From positions 60,369,069 through 60,433,068 of the forward strand of contig NC_080042.1 of assembly GCF_012489685.1 (NCBI RefSeq): a stretch of 64,000 nucleotides of DNA, read 5' to 3'. A program made the position numbers and the translations under genes. Positions 1 through 10,484 of this stretch are shown piece by piece. Within the stretch, counting starts at the first letter, position 1; each line of letters opens with the position of its first letter. The notes beneath the pieces were generated by a model that worked only from the letters and a program-made list of their open reading frames with translations, made no database searches and was not told where the DNA came from. Origin of the DNA: Lotus japonicus (taxonomy: Eukaryota > Streptophyta > Magnoliopsida > Fabales > Fabaceae).

Positions 1-356
1 AGCGGTCGCACACAAGCACTAGATGCCCCCAGTGTGGCCTTGAGCCTCAACAATGTGGATTGGTTGAAAACCCAATCTTGTCCAAAAGGAACGAACCCTA
101 TTGAAAGCCACATGCGTTTCAAACAGGAAAATTAGAACTGGTTGTTTCGCACGAATAATCTCCTGAATATGCCTCTTGGAGGAGGCAGTCGCTGCCCCCT
201 TACATTCCATGCAAGGATATTAACATCTTTGAACTCAATCATGGTTAATGATAATATGGGGGAGGCCAGCACCTGGACATCAAGATTCCAGGGGAGCAAC
301 CGGGAGGTCAGGTGGCTGCTCCTGGAGATGAGGGGTGGAAGTTGCTGCGAGAGCAA
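1..356 (-). pseudogene. LINE ORF2, start of AP-type endonuclease
   Basis: One frame gives NILAWNVRG, the start of the endonuclease/exonuclease/phosphatase domain that nicks target DNA in LINE retrotransposition. A second frame (19-210) gives the next segment, HIQEIIRAKQP then FLFETHV, where the Glu of ETH is a catalytic metal ligand in this family. The two frames are separated by a frameshift near 215. The window starts before the rest of ORF2. Confidence 0.75.
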
Positions 357-381
357 GGTTCAGGTTCTTCACTGCTCGTGA

Positions 382-1041
382 CTAGGTAGAAGTGCACATG
401 ATAGCATCAGTCTGGGTAGAAGTGCACATGATAGCATCAGTCTGGGCTTGTGCCGTCCCTTTGGCTCGATAGAATTTCCTGGGACCCTGCTTCAAGGTCG
501 TAGATATGGGCCGCGAGGGTGTTGGCGTAACTTGGCATCCCTTGGACGATTGTTCCGGCGTGCCATCGTTGCTCCGACGACGCTTGAGGGGAGTGAATTG
601 ATGCTGACTATCCACTCAAGCCACTCCCATGGTAGACTGAACTGGGGTCCCACTTTCCTTGGCCCCACTTGACTTGGGTGGCCCCTTATTCTTTGAATCT
701 GCTATTTTGGAATTTCCTAGTTTTGTGCCCTTGATTCCTTCCTTGGAGTTATTAGCATTTAATTTCTTGGATTTCTTGCGTTTCACCACAAGCCAATCCC
801 CATGTTGTACATCATCCGATGGCCCCACCGCTGAAGAAGAAATGACGTCATCATTTGACTTATTTGCCTTAGGGTTTGGAGCAGGCTTTGATTGGTCCGC
901 CGCTGCCGCCGGAGCAGATGCTTTACCAGCAGTTTCGTGGGATCCATCATCTTGGACCTTGCCCGATGTGCTCACAAATGATATGGAGACCCTCGTACTC
1001 GACTCGAAGCCAGTGACCTCTAAACCAAACCTTACCCACAA
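382..1041 (-). pseudogene. LINE ORF1 C-terminal region (frameshifted)
   Basis: This is the continuation of ORF1 in another frame. It contains the block GDWLVVKRKK, common at the start of the basic tail of plant LINE ORF1, then Lys/Ser/Ala-rich low-complexity sequence. An in-frame stop at about 616-618 (reads Trp/Arg in relatives, inferred) splits it from a further 77 codons in the same frame. Near the end a 10-codon segment is perfectly duplicated in tandem (see 385-444). No catalytic function is expected. Confidence 0.65.
385..444 (-). repeat. 30-bp tandem duplication in LINE ORF1
   Basis: Two exact copies of a 30-base unit (385-414 and 415-444). The unit is a multiple of three, so the reading frame is kept and a 10-residue block is repeated. 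It is probably a slippage duplication. Confidence 0.9.
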
Positions 1042-1696
1042 CCGGTAAGCTCAAATCAATCTCAACGCACACTGGCGCATACTTGCCCCTCATGGCCTTG
1101 ATAGTATTAGAATCGACCATCACCGGTGAACCCACGGTTGTAGCCAAGGCTAAGAGGAAGCTCTCATCATAAAAGGTGAGGTTCAAACGTGGGAAACGCA
1201 CCCAAACCAACATCTTTCCAACCGCGTGTGGTGTGGACACAAAGTCTGGACTCCATTGGCTAACAACGATGTATCGATCAAAGATCATCCAGGGGCCGCC
1301 TTGGAGAATCCGCTCTCTATCTCGGACATTATCAAATTTTTCCATAAAGAAACCATGCTCCAAATCCACAAGGTCAAACGCGCCTTGTGGCTTCCAGGTA
1401 GCTTGCAACTTCTGTTTCATTAGAGAATATCCCAGGTTTTTCCCCAGGATTCTAACCAGTAAAGCTTCCTTCCAAGGAATACTCAGTGCATCCACAATGG
1501 AATCTGCCGCATAGACTCTAGGGCAAAGCCTATCACCATTGTCATGCTCAATACGGACCAGTTTGTGGGCAATCAGATCTACCTTGGTCCTAGGCATCGT
1601 AGCAGATTGGTTGCCGACAACCATGTCCCTGAAGGACACACCTTGTGTGCCTCCCCCCACCGGTTCAGGCACCGGTGCCGGAGTAGTGGACTCCAT
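947..1696 (-). pseudogene. LINE ORF1 protein, DUF4283-like domain
   Basis: The start is the ATG at 1694-1696, just after a CT-rich leader. The first ~70 residues are a variable N terminus. The middle contains HGFFMEKF, RERILQGGPW and VSQWSPDF, the typical blocks of DUF4283, a domain found in plant LINE ORF1 and gag-like RNA-binding proteins. A zinc-knuckle-like end (YEGLHIICEHIG) follows, but the second half of the CCHC pattern is lost because the frame shifts near 1040. By family role it would bind the LINE RNA. The frame continues, shifted by one base, in 382-1041. Confidence 0.8.
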
Positions 1697-1745
1697 GGTG
1701 TTTTCACTCTCTCTCTCTAGAACTCTCTCTCACTCTCTCTAGAAC

Positions 1746-2038
1746 TTATGCTATTGCCTTGGAGCGAATTCTGCTTGAATTGTTTAATTTCTATGTGGTA
1801 ATTTGGACCCACTAGAATAGTGTTTTAGCAACCTTACATTGGAGATGCTCTAACTCAAGAAAATTGTGATATATTAATTTAATACACAAAACTCTTATTG
1901 TCCTTTTGCAGTCTTTTTGCTTGTACTTTTGCATAGGTTTTAATTCATCACTGATCACAATTAGAATACTAAGATACTCTATACATAGAAGTTGCGATAA
2001 TGATTTATTAATGTCCCAAAGAAAACAAGGTCATCTTA
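1746..2038. other. AT-rich spacer, no gene seen
   Basis: I see no open frame or recognisable protein here. A short stretch near 1830-1855 resembles the end of a small MITE (GGAGATGCTC-like, as at 49640), but no partner end is seen. Confidence 0.4.
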
Positions 2039-3803
2039 TCTATATATATATATAAAGGAGACTTGAGGTTTTGCATGTATTAAATGCATTAAACCATAAA
2101 GCTCCCATACATTTATATTAAATACATTAAAAAATAACAAAAAAAATTTAAATATATTAACAACTGAAAAAAAATTATATAATAAAAAAGTATTCAACTA
2201 CTTATATTAAATAACAACATTCATAAACTTAAAATTGACTTGAGCTTTGCATTTTACAAATATTAAAAATTAAAATTAATAATAAATAATTTATATAAAA
2301 TACTTTTAAATCTATCTATCCTCTATATATATACATATATATATATATATGTATATATATATGTAAGTACTAAATGCATTTAACAATGAAGTTGAACAAA
2401 ACTTCTATTCAACTTTTAATATAATGTAACTTTTGAAACTCTCCAATCTTTTTGTGTTTTTTTTAATGTTACACATACTAGCATTAAACAATGAAGTTGG
2501 ACAAATTTCTATTCAACTTCTTTTATTATAATGCAACTTTTGAATCTCTCTAATTTTTATTTTTTTACGATACACATGCTAATATAATGTAACTCTTGAA
2601 AAGAATACATATAGCTTCTGTAATTGAAAAAGATATATAATAATCGCATGCCAATCTTTCTAAGTGAAAATTTGAATACATATTGTTTTTGAAAGTGCAA
2701 ATTCCCTTCGACTAATGGAAATATGTCATCTTTCTCTTCACCAATTCATTTTCCCAAATTCAATTAATACTATCGGTTACAAATATGGATCAGTTTCATT
2801 TTTTATGAGCTATTAATCATTCATCCTCTTATTCAAAATTAGTGAGACATTTCATATTCTTCAATGATTAATCTTCAAGTATAAATACACCTCATTTGTT
2901 TGATTTTTATGCAACTTTCATTCAACCCCCATGAAGTATGAGATATATATGGAGATAGAGGTCATGGATCTTGGGTGCTACATGTATTTGTTTTGTTATT
3001 TGTTTTCATATCTTGCTTTGGTAAGGTTTATTTGTCCTTTTATGGCTTCTTCTTTGTTCTCTCACCTACTTTGATATTTTTATTCTTTAAAACCACCATA
3101 TTTCGACCCTTTTACCCCACCTTGCTTAACCCTTCTCGGTTTCTTACTCACTTTTTCCTTGCTAGCTTTCACGCCGGGGTGTTTAATTTGAGGCTCTAAT
3201 ATTGTATGTATAAACTAAATTCTTCAAGGATCTCAGTTTTTGCACATTTTTTCTTTTACTAATTTTTGTGGTTTTTTATTTTATCTTAATTATTCTTCAT
3301 CATTCCCTTTCATTTTATACTAAAACTTGAAGAAACATGTATTTCACATGTACTATTGTGTAATGTGTATGCTTAACTATATACATAAATAGCATTTCAT
3401 GATACCAGTGAAAAAAAATTTCTTTTGCTTTATGATTTATATTGCAGAACTACTTTTCAAATATAACTCTTTCATTCAAACTGTAACATTACATCTCTTT
3501 CCTTAGTTTAACTTTTACTTTTATCTCTGGTTATTGAAAGGTTGTTGTTTGCACCTTTCTTTAATTTTGTGCTGCTAATATGTGTATTGATTGAAAAATT
3601 TATTTAAATATAATTTTGATCGATTTTATATTAGTAAAAATGATTTGATGATGCATAACAGAGGAAAATAACCATGACCAAAGTTGAATAAAGTAAAATT
3701 TAATAAATAATTTTTTACACTGATGATTGTTAAAATTCTTTATTGTTGATATAAAGTAAAAAAATGTCATTATAACTTATTTATGATATTAAAAACTTAT
3801 TAC

Positions 3804-3940
3804 TTTTTTTTGTTACAAGAGGAAGGCTAAAAGAACACAAAAAACTACATCGCGATGTCCAAATACAACAAAGCTATAATGAACAACGGGAGAACTCGCT
3901 AAATGCGATGCGAAGAGCCTTCTCTTGACGCATACCGGGC
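3804..3940 (-). mobile_element. Short retroposed insertion with TSD
   Basis: About 137 bases start with a T-run (3804-3811) and are flanked by near-identical sequences of about 13 bases (AAAAACTTATTACT at 3791-3804, AAAAATTATTACT at 3941-3953). A poly(T) left end plus a TSD means a minus-strand, poly(A)-tailed insertion. It could be a strongly 5'-truncated LINE or a SINE; I see no pol III boxes I would defend. Confidence 0.6.
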
Positions 3941-4209
3941 AAAAATTATTACTTGATTTAAAATATTTCAAATTCAATTAATTATTTTCTATATTATCAG
4001 ATAAAAAAATCTTAAGTAAAATGTCTATTAATTATTTACATCAATTATTAAATTTGAGTAATATTAATTATTTACACCAATAAAACTCTAATTCTATTTA
4101 ATGAAATGTCACACCTCCATTATTATCTATTTTATAATTAAATATTTTAATATTTATAAATTTATTTAAACTATAATAATTGTATATAATTTTAAAAAAT
4201 ATTATAAAT

Positions 4210-4236
4210 AAACCCGTGCACGGGTTTTATATCTAG
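4210..4236 (+). other. Helitron 3' terminal hairpin and CTAG end
   Basis: A perfect inverted repeat, AAACCCG-TGCA-CGGGTTT, is followed by TATAT and CTAG. This hairpin acts as the termination signal in rolling-circle transposition. Confidence 0.8.
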
Positions 4237-5263
4237 TTAAAGATTATTTCATAGGTGTTTGCTAAACTCCATAAAGTAGCTAGGCAATTATTTAGCATCT
4301 CATATTAATTACCTTAACTTTATGGTGCACTGGCTTTCACTACTCATCCATTTTGGATATGCAAAATTATATTATCTCCTCCTCTAATTCTAATGATGAA
4401 CAGGAGGAGCCAGGTAGATTCTAATGATTGGACCTGCTGTAATTAATTCATACCTGATACCTCCAATGAATGTATCATCTGCTCTGCTTGATGTTCACAT
4501 AATGGGTCTTGATACACATTATGCCATCTGTGATACTGTATGGAATAGCATATTTGAGAAAGTGCAGTACCTAGCTAGAGGAGTAAAAAAACAAAAGTAT
4601 TGGTGAGTGTGGAGACTTGGTAAAGATCATGTCATTGCATGATGAAAAGAGGGCCACAACATTTTCAAAAGAGGGCCACAACATTTTCAGTGACCAAAGT
4701 GCTTAGATTGACAGAAAAGCGTGTGCCATCATGCAAATCAAATGGGAGGCCTGCAAAATCAAATAGGTGTCCCGGGGAGTGTTAAGAGTTAAGATTCATA
4801 CACGCCTTCATTTTTTTTCCACTTCCATTTTCTATATATTTATCTATTCTCTATTAATCAAATTATCTATCATATCTTTATCTTCGATCTCATTTCTTTC
4901 TATCTCATTTCTTTCTCTACAAAAAATGAGATGCGAACAAAAGATTATTCTGTCTCAGGTTAAGTCTTCCGTATGAAAAGTTGAGAGAACTTGTTCCAAG
5001 GTATGGATGAACATATGCCAAAATGCGCTAGGGTCGATGAGTTTGTCTAATTGCCCAACTTTTAAATATTAACTGGAAAGTTGTTTAAATAGACACGGGC
5101 TAGGTCGACTCGTTGATGTGGATTTTTTTATTAACTATAAACGTGTTAAAAAACTTGATACTTATTTCTATCTTTGAAGTTAATTTTTAAAAAACAATGG
5201 TCATGGACAAACCTATTTAGGCTCGCAACTCGTGGAAGGTTGAGTTGAATTAGTAAATTAGTA
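4237..5263. other. Intergenic; unrecognised exon-like piece at 4424-4606
   Basis: Most of this is AT-rich and featureless. At 4424-4606 a plus-strand frame of 60 codons has balanced composition and could be an old gene fragment, but I do not recognise it on either strand. A short direct repeat (AAGAGGGCCACAACATTTTC) occurs at about 4648 and 4669. Confidence 0.35.
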
Positions 5264-5537
5264 TTCCTTCCGTTCCAAAATGGTTGTTGTTTAAGGTAAT
5301 GCACATAGTTTAAGAGATCATTAATTGATATAATATTTGACTAAAACACTCATATTTAAAGTTGAGTATAAAGAGAGAGAATGATAATTATTGGTTAAGT
5401 AATTGGTGGACATTGTGATTGGTGAGAATTGAAGGTGGTAAATGAGAGATACAATATTAAATGAGGGTGTATATGGAAGAAGATGTGACAAATAGTCTTG
5501 GATTTCTAAAACAACAACCATTTTGGAACGGAGGGAA
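5264..5537. mobile_element. Stowaway-like MITE
   Basis: Terminal inverted repeats of about 29 bases (left end TTCCTTCCGTTCCAAAATGG; the right end is its complement with one mismatch) flank a 274-bp AT-rich interior. The element is flanked by TA on both sides (5262-5263, 5538-5539), the Tc1/mariner target duplication. The ORFs on both strands here are read-through of the inverted repeats and are not genes. Confidence 0.85.
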
Positions 5538-5539
5538 TA

Positions 5540-6459
5540 GTTGGCTCAGTCCAACTCAACCTAAATCTTTGTTAACCCGTTCCGGGCCGAGCCGAATGAG
5601 TCGGGCATCCCAAATGACATCTTTATATATTTGTCACTTAAACATGATTATCTCAAATAAATGATACATGTCATGTAAATTAATATGATAGGTCTGCCTG
5701 CCATAGCATCGAGATTAGCTTGCTAGCCTAGCTCAATAGCTCTGCCAGACCAGAACAACCCCAAAGTTCAGGGGACCCATCCAAATAGATTTCACTTCTT
5801 GTTTGTCCCAATAGGACCCTCTTCAAATTCAAAATAGCCCCACATCCTTCCTTGTACTCTAGCATGAATAAAGAAGAACAAAACTCACACTGAAGTTGAA
5901 GAAAAATAGTTGAAAAAGGCAGAACGCCGCTTGGTGGAGACTCACCAATATGATGTAGCTCTCAAGGTCATTTAGTGGCAACAACTCCATTGCCACAACC
6001 TATAAAGAATGTGACTTTCAGTGTCCCCATCCTTAGGCTTCAAGACTAGACTACCACATTACTAAAAGGAGCTACCAAATTCCACTGCTTACAGCTAAGC
6101 CTGCTTTAATTAGGAAAGATCATGTTGATACTTTACCATTTATATTCTAATTTTTATTAATTTATCCCTTAATTAGTTTAATTCTTTCACAAAAACTTCA
6201 TTGATGCATAAGAAATGCAAAATTTTGATCTAAAAATTTGTGATCAATCATTTTCTGATATATGTTGTAGACTTATTATATACTATGATAAGTATAACAC
6301 AAGAGTAAACGAATGATCGGTTCAAGTGATATATATGTTTGATTTCTCTTAAGTAATATTTCATATTTAAATTTTGTGTATGAAAATAATTCTCTAAGAT
6401 GACGACCTTTGTGATGATGTGAATGTACCCAATTCAGACATGTATGTCTTACCCGTGGT

Positions 6460-6491
<32 letters not shown>

Positions 6492-7599
6492 TTACCCTTA
6501 ATTAAAACCATCTTCATTCCTAGCTATACTTGTGAAACTAGCAGTCTTTATAGTTGAAGATCGACTTTGGTTAATCCGTAGGCTTAGGCTTCACGTGAGG
6601 TGTAAGCTATCATAGATTTACATCCATGCAGGACCTGATGAAGAAATTAACATCATCCATGGCTTCATCATAATTTATTAGGAAAGACAGAACAAATGAC
6701 TCATAAAAAACCAAAGAGGAAAGACTTTCTAAAACTTAAGACTAATTTTATCCCCAACTTCATTTCATTGCTCGATCAATATGTATTATACCACTTTACC
6801 AGTCATAATCATGGTCACCAATCTATTTTGTTCACAATGTTTTTTTTCCTTTGTTTTATCAAGACCTCAATGCTCAACATGCTGATTCTGAAAGATGATT
6901 GCTTCCCATACATGTAATAGAAAGAAACTAATCAAGTTCACAAAACAGTAATTCAGCCCTGTCGTTATTGTTTGGGCTAAAGCCAGAGGACAAAAGCCAA
7001 TTTTTTCGGTGTCTAAATGGAAAAATTAATTATCCACTAACACACATGCAATCAATAAATTCAGATGCTCAAAGTGGGTAGGATTAATATATATTAGTGG
7101 GCCAAATTCAACCACTCGCACACCACATCCATACCTTAATTTTCACGTTCACGATCACTAGCAATTTGTGTTTTCAAATTTAGGGCTTGGTTTAAAAGAG
7201 TGTACTTGAGTTTATTTTAATAAAAGTGTTTGTATAATTGTCTGAGTGTACTTATAAACATAACGGTGTCCTAAAAACTAGACAACATATTTAATCGGTG
7301 AAGATACTAGTTCACAGTTTAATGGTTTCAATTGTACATTAAGCTGATAAAAATTAAATATGTATATATATATTATTAAGAAATTAAGTTAAATTAAATT
7401 TTAAATTAATATAAAGTCATTCTAATATATATATATATATATATATTATATAAGATAAAAATGAATAATAAAAAGATAAAATAAAAATAATCAATAATAT
7501 GTGGGGGATTCTAACTCTTATTAAGAAATTTATTTGAATAAAATATATTTCTATTAAATTTATAATAAATAGATTTTGGATTTTTTTGGAGTATTTCAA
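5540..7599. other. Intergenic, no gene seen
   Basis: AT-rich sequence with short (AT)n runs at 6461-6487 and 7425-7448. No frame has recognisable protein similarity. Short ORFs at 6696-6917 and 7417-7599 have the Phe/Ile/Lys-rich composition of non-coding AT-rich DNA. Confidence 0.5.
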
Positions 7600-7860
7600 A
7601 AATTAACTTCAAATTAGTTCTTGTTGGTTCAATAGCACTGATTTTGTTCAATCCTGAGATAACATGAGATTCTCTCTCAGAGCTAGCGATGACGTACAAT
7701 GGTGAGTGTCTACGAGATGACGATGGCGTAGCTAGTTCCACGACAAGGGGATTCCTGCAGAAGATGCTCCGACGCTCAAGTTATTATAAGTGTTACGTTT
7801 GGGAGAGAATCCTAGAAACTCAGTAAAACTCAAGTGTAATATGCTTGAACAGTAGCATGT
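7600..7860 (-). mobile_element. Older LTR remnant, left part (interrupted by the Sirevirus)
   Basis: The stretch around 7740-7785 (GGATTCCTGCAGAAGATGCT, then CCGACGCTCAAG) resembles the Tat-type LTR at 37540-37580 (GGCTCCTGCAAGACACTCCG then ATGCTAAAG). Its likely other part is at 19785-20073 and has a minus-strand TATA-like segment. The Sirevirus inserted into it with TSD CATGT. The outer limits are uncertain. Confidence 0.4.
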
Positions 7861-9077
7861 TGAAGGTATGAAAAACGATAGAAAGTGAGGTTTGAATAAC
7901 GTTTTCAGATAAAACTTTTCCCCTTGAGATTTTAACAAATCTCTCAAGCAAAGAATGCAAAGTGCTAAGATAAGAGTTGAGGAAAGCACACAAGGATTTT
8001 ATCCTGGTTCACTTGATAAATCCGTCAAGCTAATCCAGTCCACCCGTTAAGGTTATTTCTTCCTTCTTAGAATGAATGCAATCCACTATTCAGAGTTTGT
8101 TACAACTGCACTAGCAACCTGCTCAGTGACTAACAATACAATGAACTAGTAAACACTAAGATTTACTCTCTTAGTCTTCTCAAGGATCTGACCAACCTTG
8201 GCCCCTTAAGGAAAAACAAACTAACTGTTTGAATGTTTGGGTTTACAAAGAAATGCTTCTCAGAAAGCTAAGGTAAACACATTAAGATCGGTTTGAAGAA
8301 AGATTGCTAAGAGAATATGAATATTGCTTGAGCTTGAACAAGGTTTCTTTCTTCAGCGGCATCTTTCATCTTCAACCTCTTTATATACTCCAAGGATTAG
8401 GGTTGTATCTGTTGCATGGATTGCTACCGTTGGAGGGAAAATATGTAACTTCCAGATTCTGCTGTGGCTGAATATCTTAGGTAAGGTCGTCAGGATAGTA
8501 CAATTGTTTTTGTACTTGGACAACGACGTGACCTTTATCCTAGTTGACTTCTGATCAGAGCGATGCTTCGTGTTGGAACTTGTAAAGCTTGGTGATCAGA
8601 GTCAAAGGGAAGCTTGGATCCTCTGACCTTCGTAACTTTTGCTTCTGGGCCTCAGAGTAGAAGGTACTTGGTCTTCAGAGCCAGCTTACTCTTGGACTTC
8701 AGAGTCTTCACTTCTCAGCTTCTGGACCTTCAGAACTTCTGATCCTTCAGAGCCTCTGAACCTTTAGAGCTTCTGGACCTTCAGAACTTCTGGTCTTCAG
8801 AACTTCAAGTGATCTGAATCCATATCAGAGTTTGTAAACTTCAGAACTTCTAAAGCATATACTACTGTTCAAAAGAACATAGTGAGTGCGAAAGCGTTGC
8901 ATAAGTTACTCTTTGGGCATAGTGCTTCTGATAAGTGTGAGTATTGATCAGAGTCAGAGCCTGTCACATAAACACTCAGAAAACAACGTTAGAGTACCAT
9001 AATTGTTCATACACAATAGTTAACATGTAATCATCAAAACATAGAGTTGTACTACACGATCAAATCTTGATCTTACA
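7861..9077 (-). repeat. Sirevirus 3' LTR (left copy)
   Basis: 1217 bp, TG...CA ends (plus strand TGAAGGTATG...GATCTTACA). The minus-strand TATA-like sequence TATATAAAG lies near 8377-8386. The segment about 8640-8840 is an array of short CTTCAGA / CTTCTGG units in the U3 region. It differs from the right copy by scattered substitutions and a small indel near 8540, so the insertion is not very recent. The ORF at 8324-8554 inside it is not a gene. Confidence 0.9.
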
Positions 9078-9090
9078 ATCTCCCCTTTTT
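9078..9090 (-). other. Polypurine tract, with extra copies at 9555-9570 and 9620-9630
   Basis: On the minus strand the sequence AAAAAGGGGAGAT directly precedes the 3' LTR and should prime plus-strand DNA synthesis. Two similar purine tracts (AAAAAGGGGGAGT at 9555-9570, TAAGGGGGAGTA at 9620-9630) lie further upstream. Repeated polypurine tracts are a known Sirevirus feature. The rest of 9091-9820 has no gene. Confidence 0.7.
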
Positions 9091-9824
9091 GATGATGACA
9101 AAACCAAGTATTTTGATGAACAATATTTAAACAATAAACTTAATTCACTCAGAGTTTAGAGAGTAGAGATAAACTTATCCTGAGATAAATGGTTTATGTT
9201 GCTCATTCTGAATCCAAGTCACAGCTTGATTCTGAGCTTAGCTCCTCCTGAATCTAAGACTTAATGAAAGCATTAGTAATATCTAGATTCTGAGCTAAAT
9301 AATAAAAGAGATCAGAGTAAGAGTTTATGACATAGATAATATGTGAATATCAAAGCGCATAAATATTCAGAGTCATGAGCAAGGTAAAGGTAACAGAATT
9401 AACCGATTGAGCATGCAATCACTTCAGAAGAAGTGAAAATGTATTCCTTGTATGTGCCCAGTGACAAATTTATGGTCATAAAGGTGGAACTCTTGAATTC
9501 TCCAAAAGAAAAAAAAATCACACTAACACAGCTTACACATCAAAAACTGGGTTATACTCCCCCTTTTTATCATAAGCAAAAAGAATGGGGTGTGAAAAAC
9601 TTAGCTTGAAGTACAAGGTACTCCCCCTTAGAGAAAGTCTAAGTTAAGAAAAAGGAGAAAATAAAAGGATTAAAAAAAAATTAGTTAATTAATGCATATG
9701 CAGAAAATTAAATGAGAGAGTGGAACGTTTACCACCGGCCAAGGAGTCAAAAGTAAGCAGTTGTTTCCAATGAATAATCCTCGAGAAACTGCTTCAACAA
9801 TAACTTCTGGAGACTGAACTGAGC

Positions 9825-9834
9825 TTATAAATAG
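9825..9834 (+). promoter_or_regulatory. TATA box of the antisense small gene
   Basis: TTATAAATAG lies about 55-60 bases upstream of the ATG at 9889, the spacing expected for a pol II promoter with a short leader. The Gypsy homologue has TTTATAAATG at a similar place, which supports a real promoter. Confidence 0.55.
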
Positions 9835-9888
9835 CGGTTAAAGCATAACAGTCTTCACATCTTATCTGCTTCTGAAATCAACATTGCA

Positions 9889-10278
9889 ATGGCATCCAAC
9901 ATAGCTTTCATCGAAGAACTAAGGAAGAAGGCATTTGATGAAGATCTCTTCATTAATGTGCGGCATCCAGAGGATCCGAGTGTCTATAGTCTGACAAACC
10001 AACTATTAGGCATGGGCCTAAGTCCAGAAATGGACAACATCCTTAGAGGTTTCCTCGCGTTTGTAGAGGAGCTTCAAGATCTTTTCCAGCGGGAGCTGAA
10101 TAACTCTACTAAGATAGAAGCGGTGGAGACTGCACTGGAGACTATGGCGGAGGGTCCTGAGAGGCAGGAAGTGCGCCAGAGCTTGGTCCAATTAGAGTAT
10201 AGGCAGCATCGTCTAGAGCTTGAGAAAGCAGCGATGCGTAGGCAGTGTAGATCTTTGAGGAAAAATCCTCCTTTTTGA
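9889..10278 (+). CDS. Small antisense accessory protein of the Sirevirus (129 aa)
   Basis: An intact frame opposite in strand to gag-pol, between the env-like gene and the 3' LTR. The protein is mostly helical in composition: N-terminal block ELRKKAFDEDL, a Leu-rich block at residues 34-70, a charged coiled-coil-like second half, and the end KNPPF. It resembles the 133-aa protein at 38149-38550 in the Gypsy element: 8 identities in the first 20 ungapped positions including L11, R12, A15, D17, D19 and L20, 13 of 37 in the Leu-rich block, and the same PPF end. It has its own TATA box and AATAAA. It converges tail-to-tail with the env-like gene, 206 bases apart. The function is unknown; I know no named family for it. 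It could be a retrotransposon accessory regulator or a captured host gene. Confidence 0.7.
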   Translation: MASNIAFIEELRKKAFDEDLFINVRHPEDPSVYSLTNQLLGMGLSPEMDNILRGFLAFVEELQDLFQRELNNSTKIEAVETALETMAEGPERQEVRQSLVQLEYRQHRLELEKAAMRRQCRSLRKNPPF

Positions 10279-10308
10279 ATGTATGAATGTAAATGTATGA
10301 CTGATTTT

Positions 10309-10314
10309 AATAAA
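10309..10314 (+). terminator. Poly(A) signal AATAAA after the small gene
   Basis: AATAAA lies 31 bases after the stop codon, preceded by TGTAAATGTATG-type sequence that resembles plant upstream poly(A) elements. With the TATA box at 9825 it outlines a complete short transcription unit. Confidence 0.45.
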
Positions 10315-10484
10315 AGAAGCTTGTTTGTTGATTAATGCATATATGTAAAACTAAGGTAACAAAGAACAAGTAAATATGCAAGCACATAAGAAAGAAAAGA
10401 AAATAGTTTGATAAAAGGAACAGAGTTAGAGATAAGAACGATAATAACATAATAATAAAATTGGAAGAAAAGAGAGATCCTAAA

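Larger units (their letters stand above)
1..1745 (-). mobile_element. LINE (L1-type), 5' half, cut by window edge
   Basis: Reading on the minus strand, a CT/GA-rich 5' leader near 1700-1745 is followed by an ORF1 protein with a DUF4283-like domain. Next comes a basic, low-complexity tail, then the start of an endonuclease (ILAWNVRG motif, later an ETH motif). The order ORF1 then endonuclease is that of plant L1-type LINEs. The element runs off the left edge, so the reverse transcriptase and 3' end are not visible. Frameshifts near 1040 and 215 and an in-frame stop near 616 show that this copy is dead. Confidence 0.85.
2039..4236 (+). mobile_element. Helitron-like element, non-autonomous
   Basis: The 5' end is TCTATATATATATATAAAGG directly after an A (2038). 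The 3' end is an 18-base perfect palindrome (4210-4227), a 5-base spacer and CTAG (4233-4236), followed by T (4237). TC at the left, a hairpin then CTRR at the right, and insertion between A and T are the standard Helitron signs. No Rep/helicase is encoded. The interior is AT-rich, with internal copies of an ATTAAACAATGAAGTTG-type segment near 2385 and 2483, and it is interrupted by a short retroposed insertion at 3804-3940. Confidence 0.75.

Noticed and set aside
5321..5664. Overlapping ORFs on both strands
   Set aside because: They lie within the inverted repeats of the Stowaway MITE and its flank.
8324..8554. ORF in the left Sirevirus LTR, with an equivalent at 19041-19292
   Set aside because: Both lie inside LTR sequence at the same relative place, their ends differ after a small indel, and the peptide has no recognisable features.
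8640..8840. TTCAGAACTTC words in the Sirevirus LTR as heat-shock elements, or as a CRISPR-like array
   Set aside because: Spacing between TTC and GAA units is one base, not two, so they do not fit heat-shock elements. There are no uniform repeats with unique spacers, and this is plant DNA.
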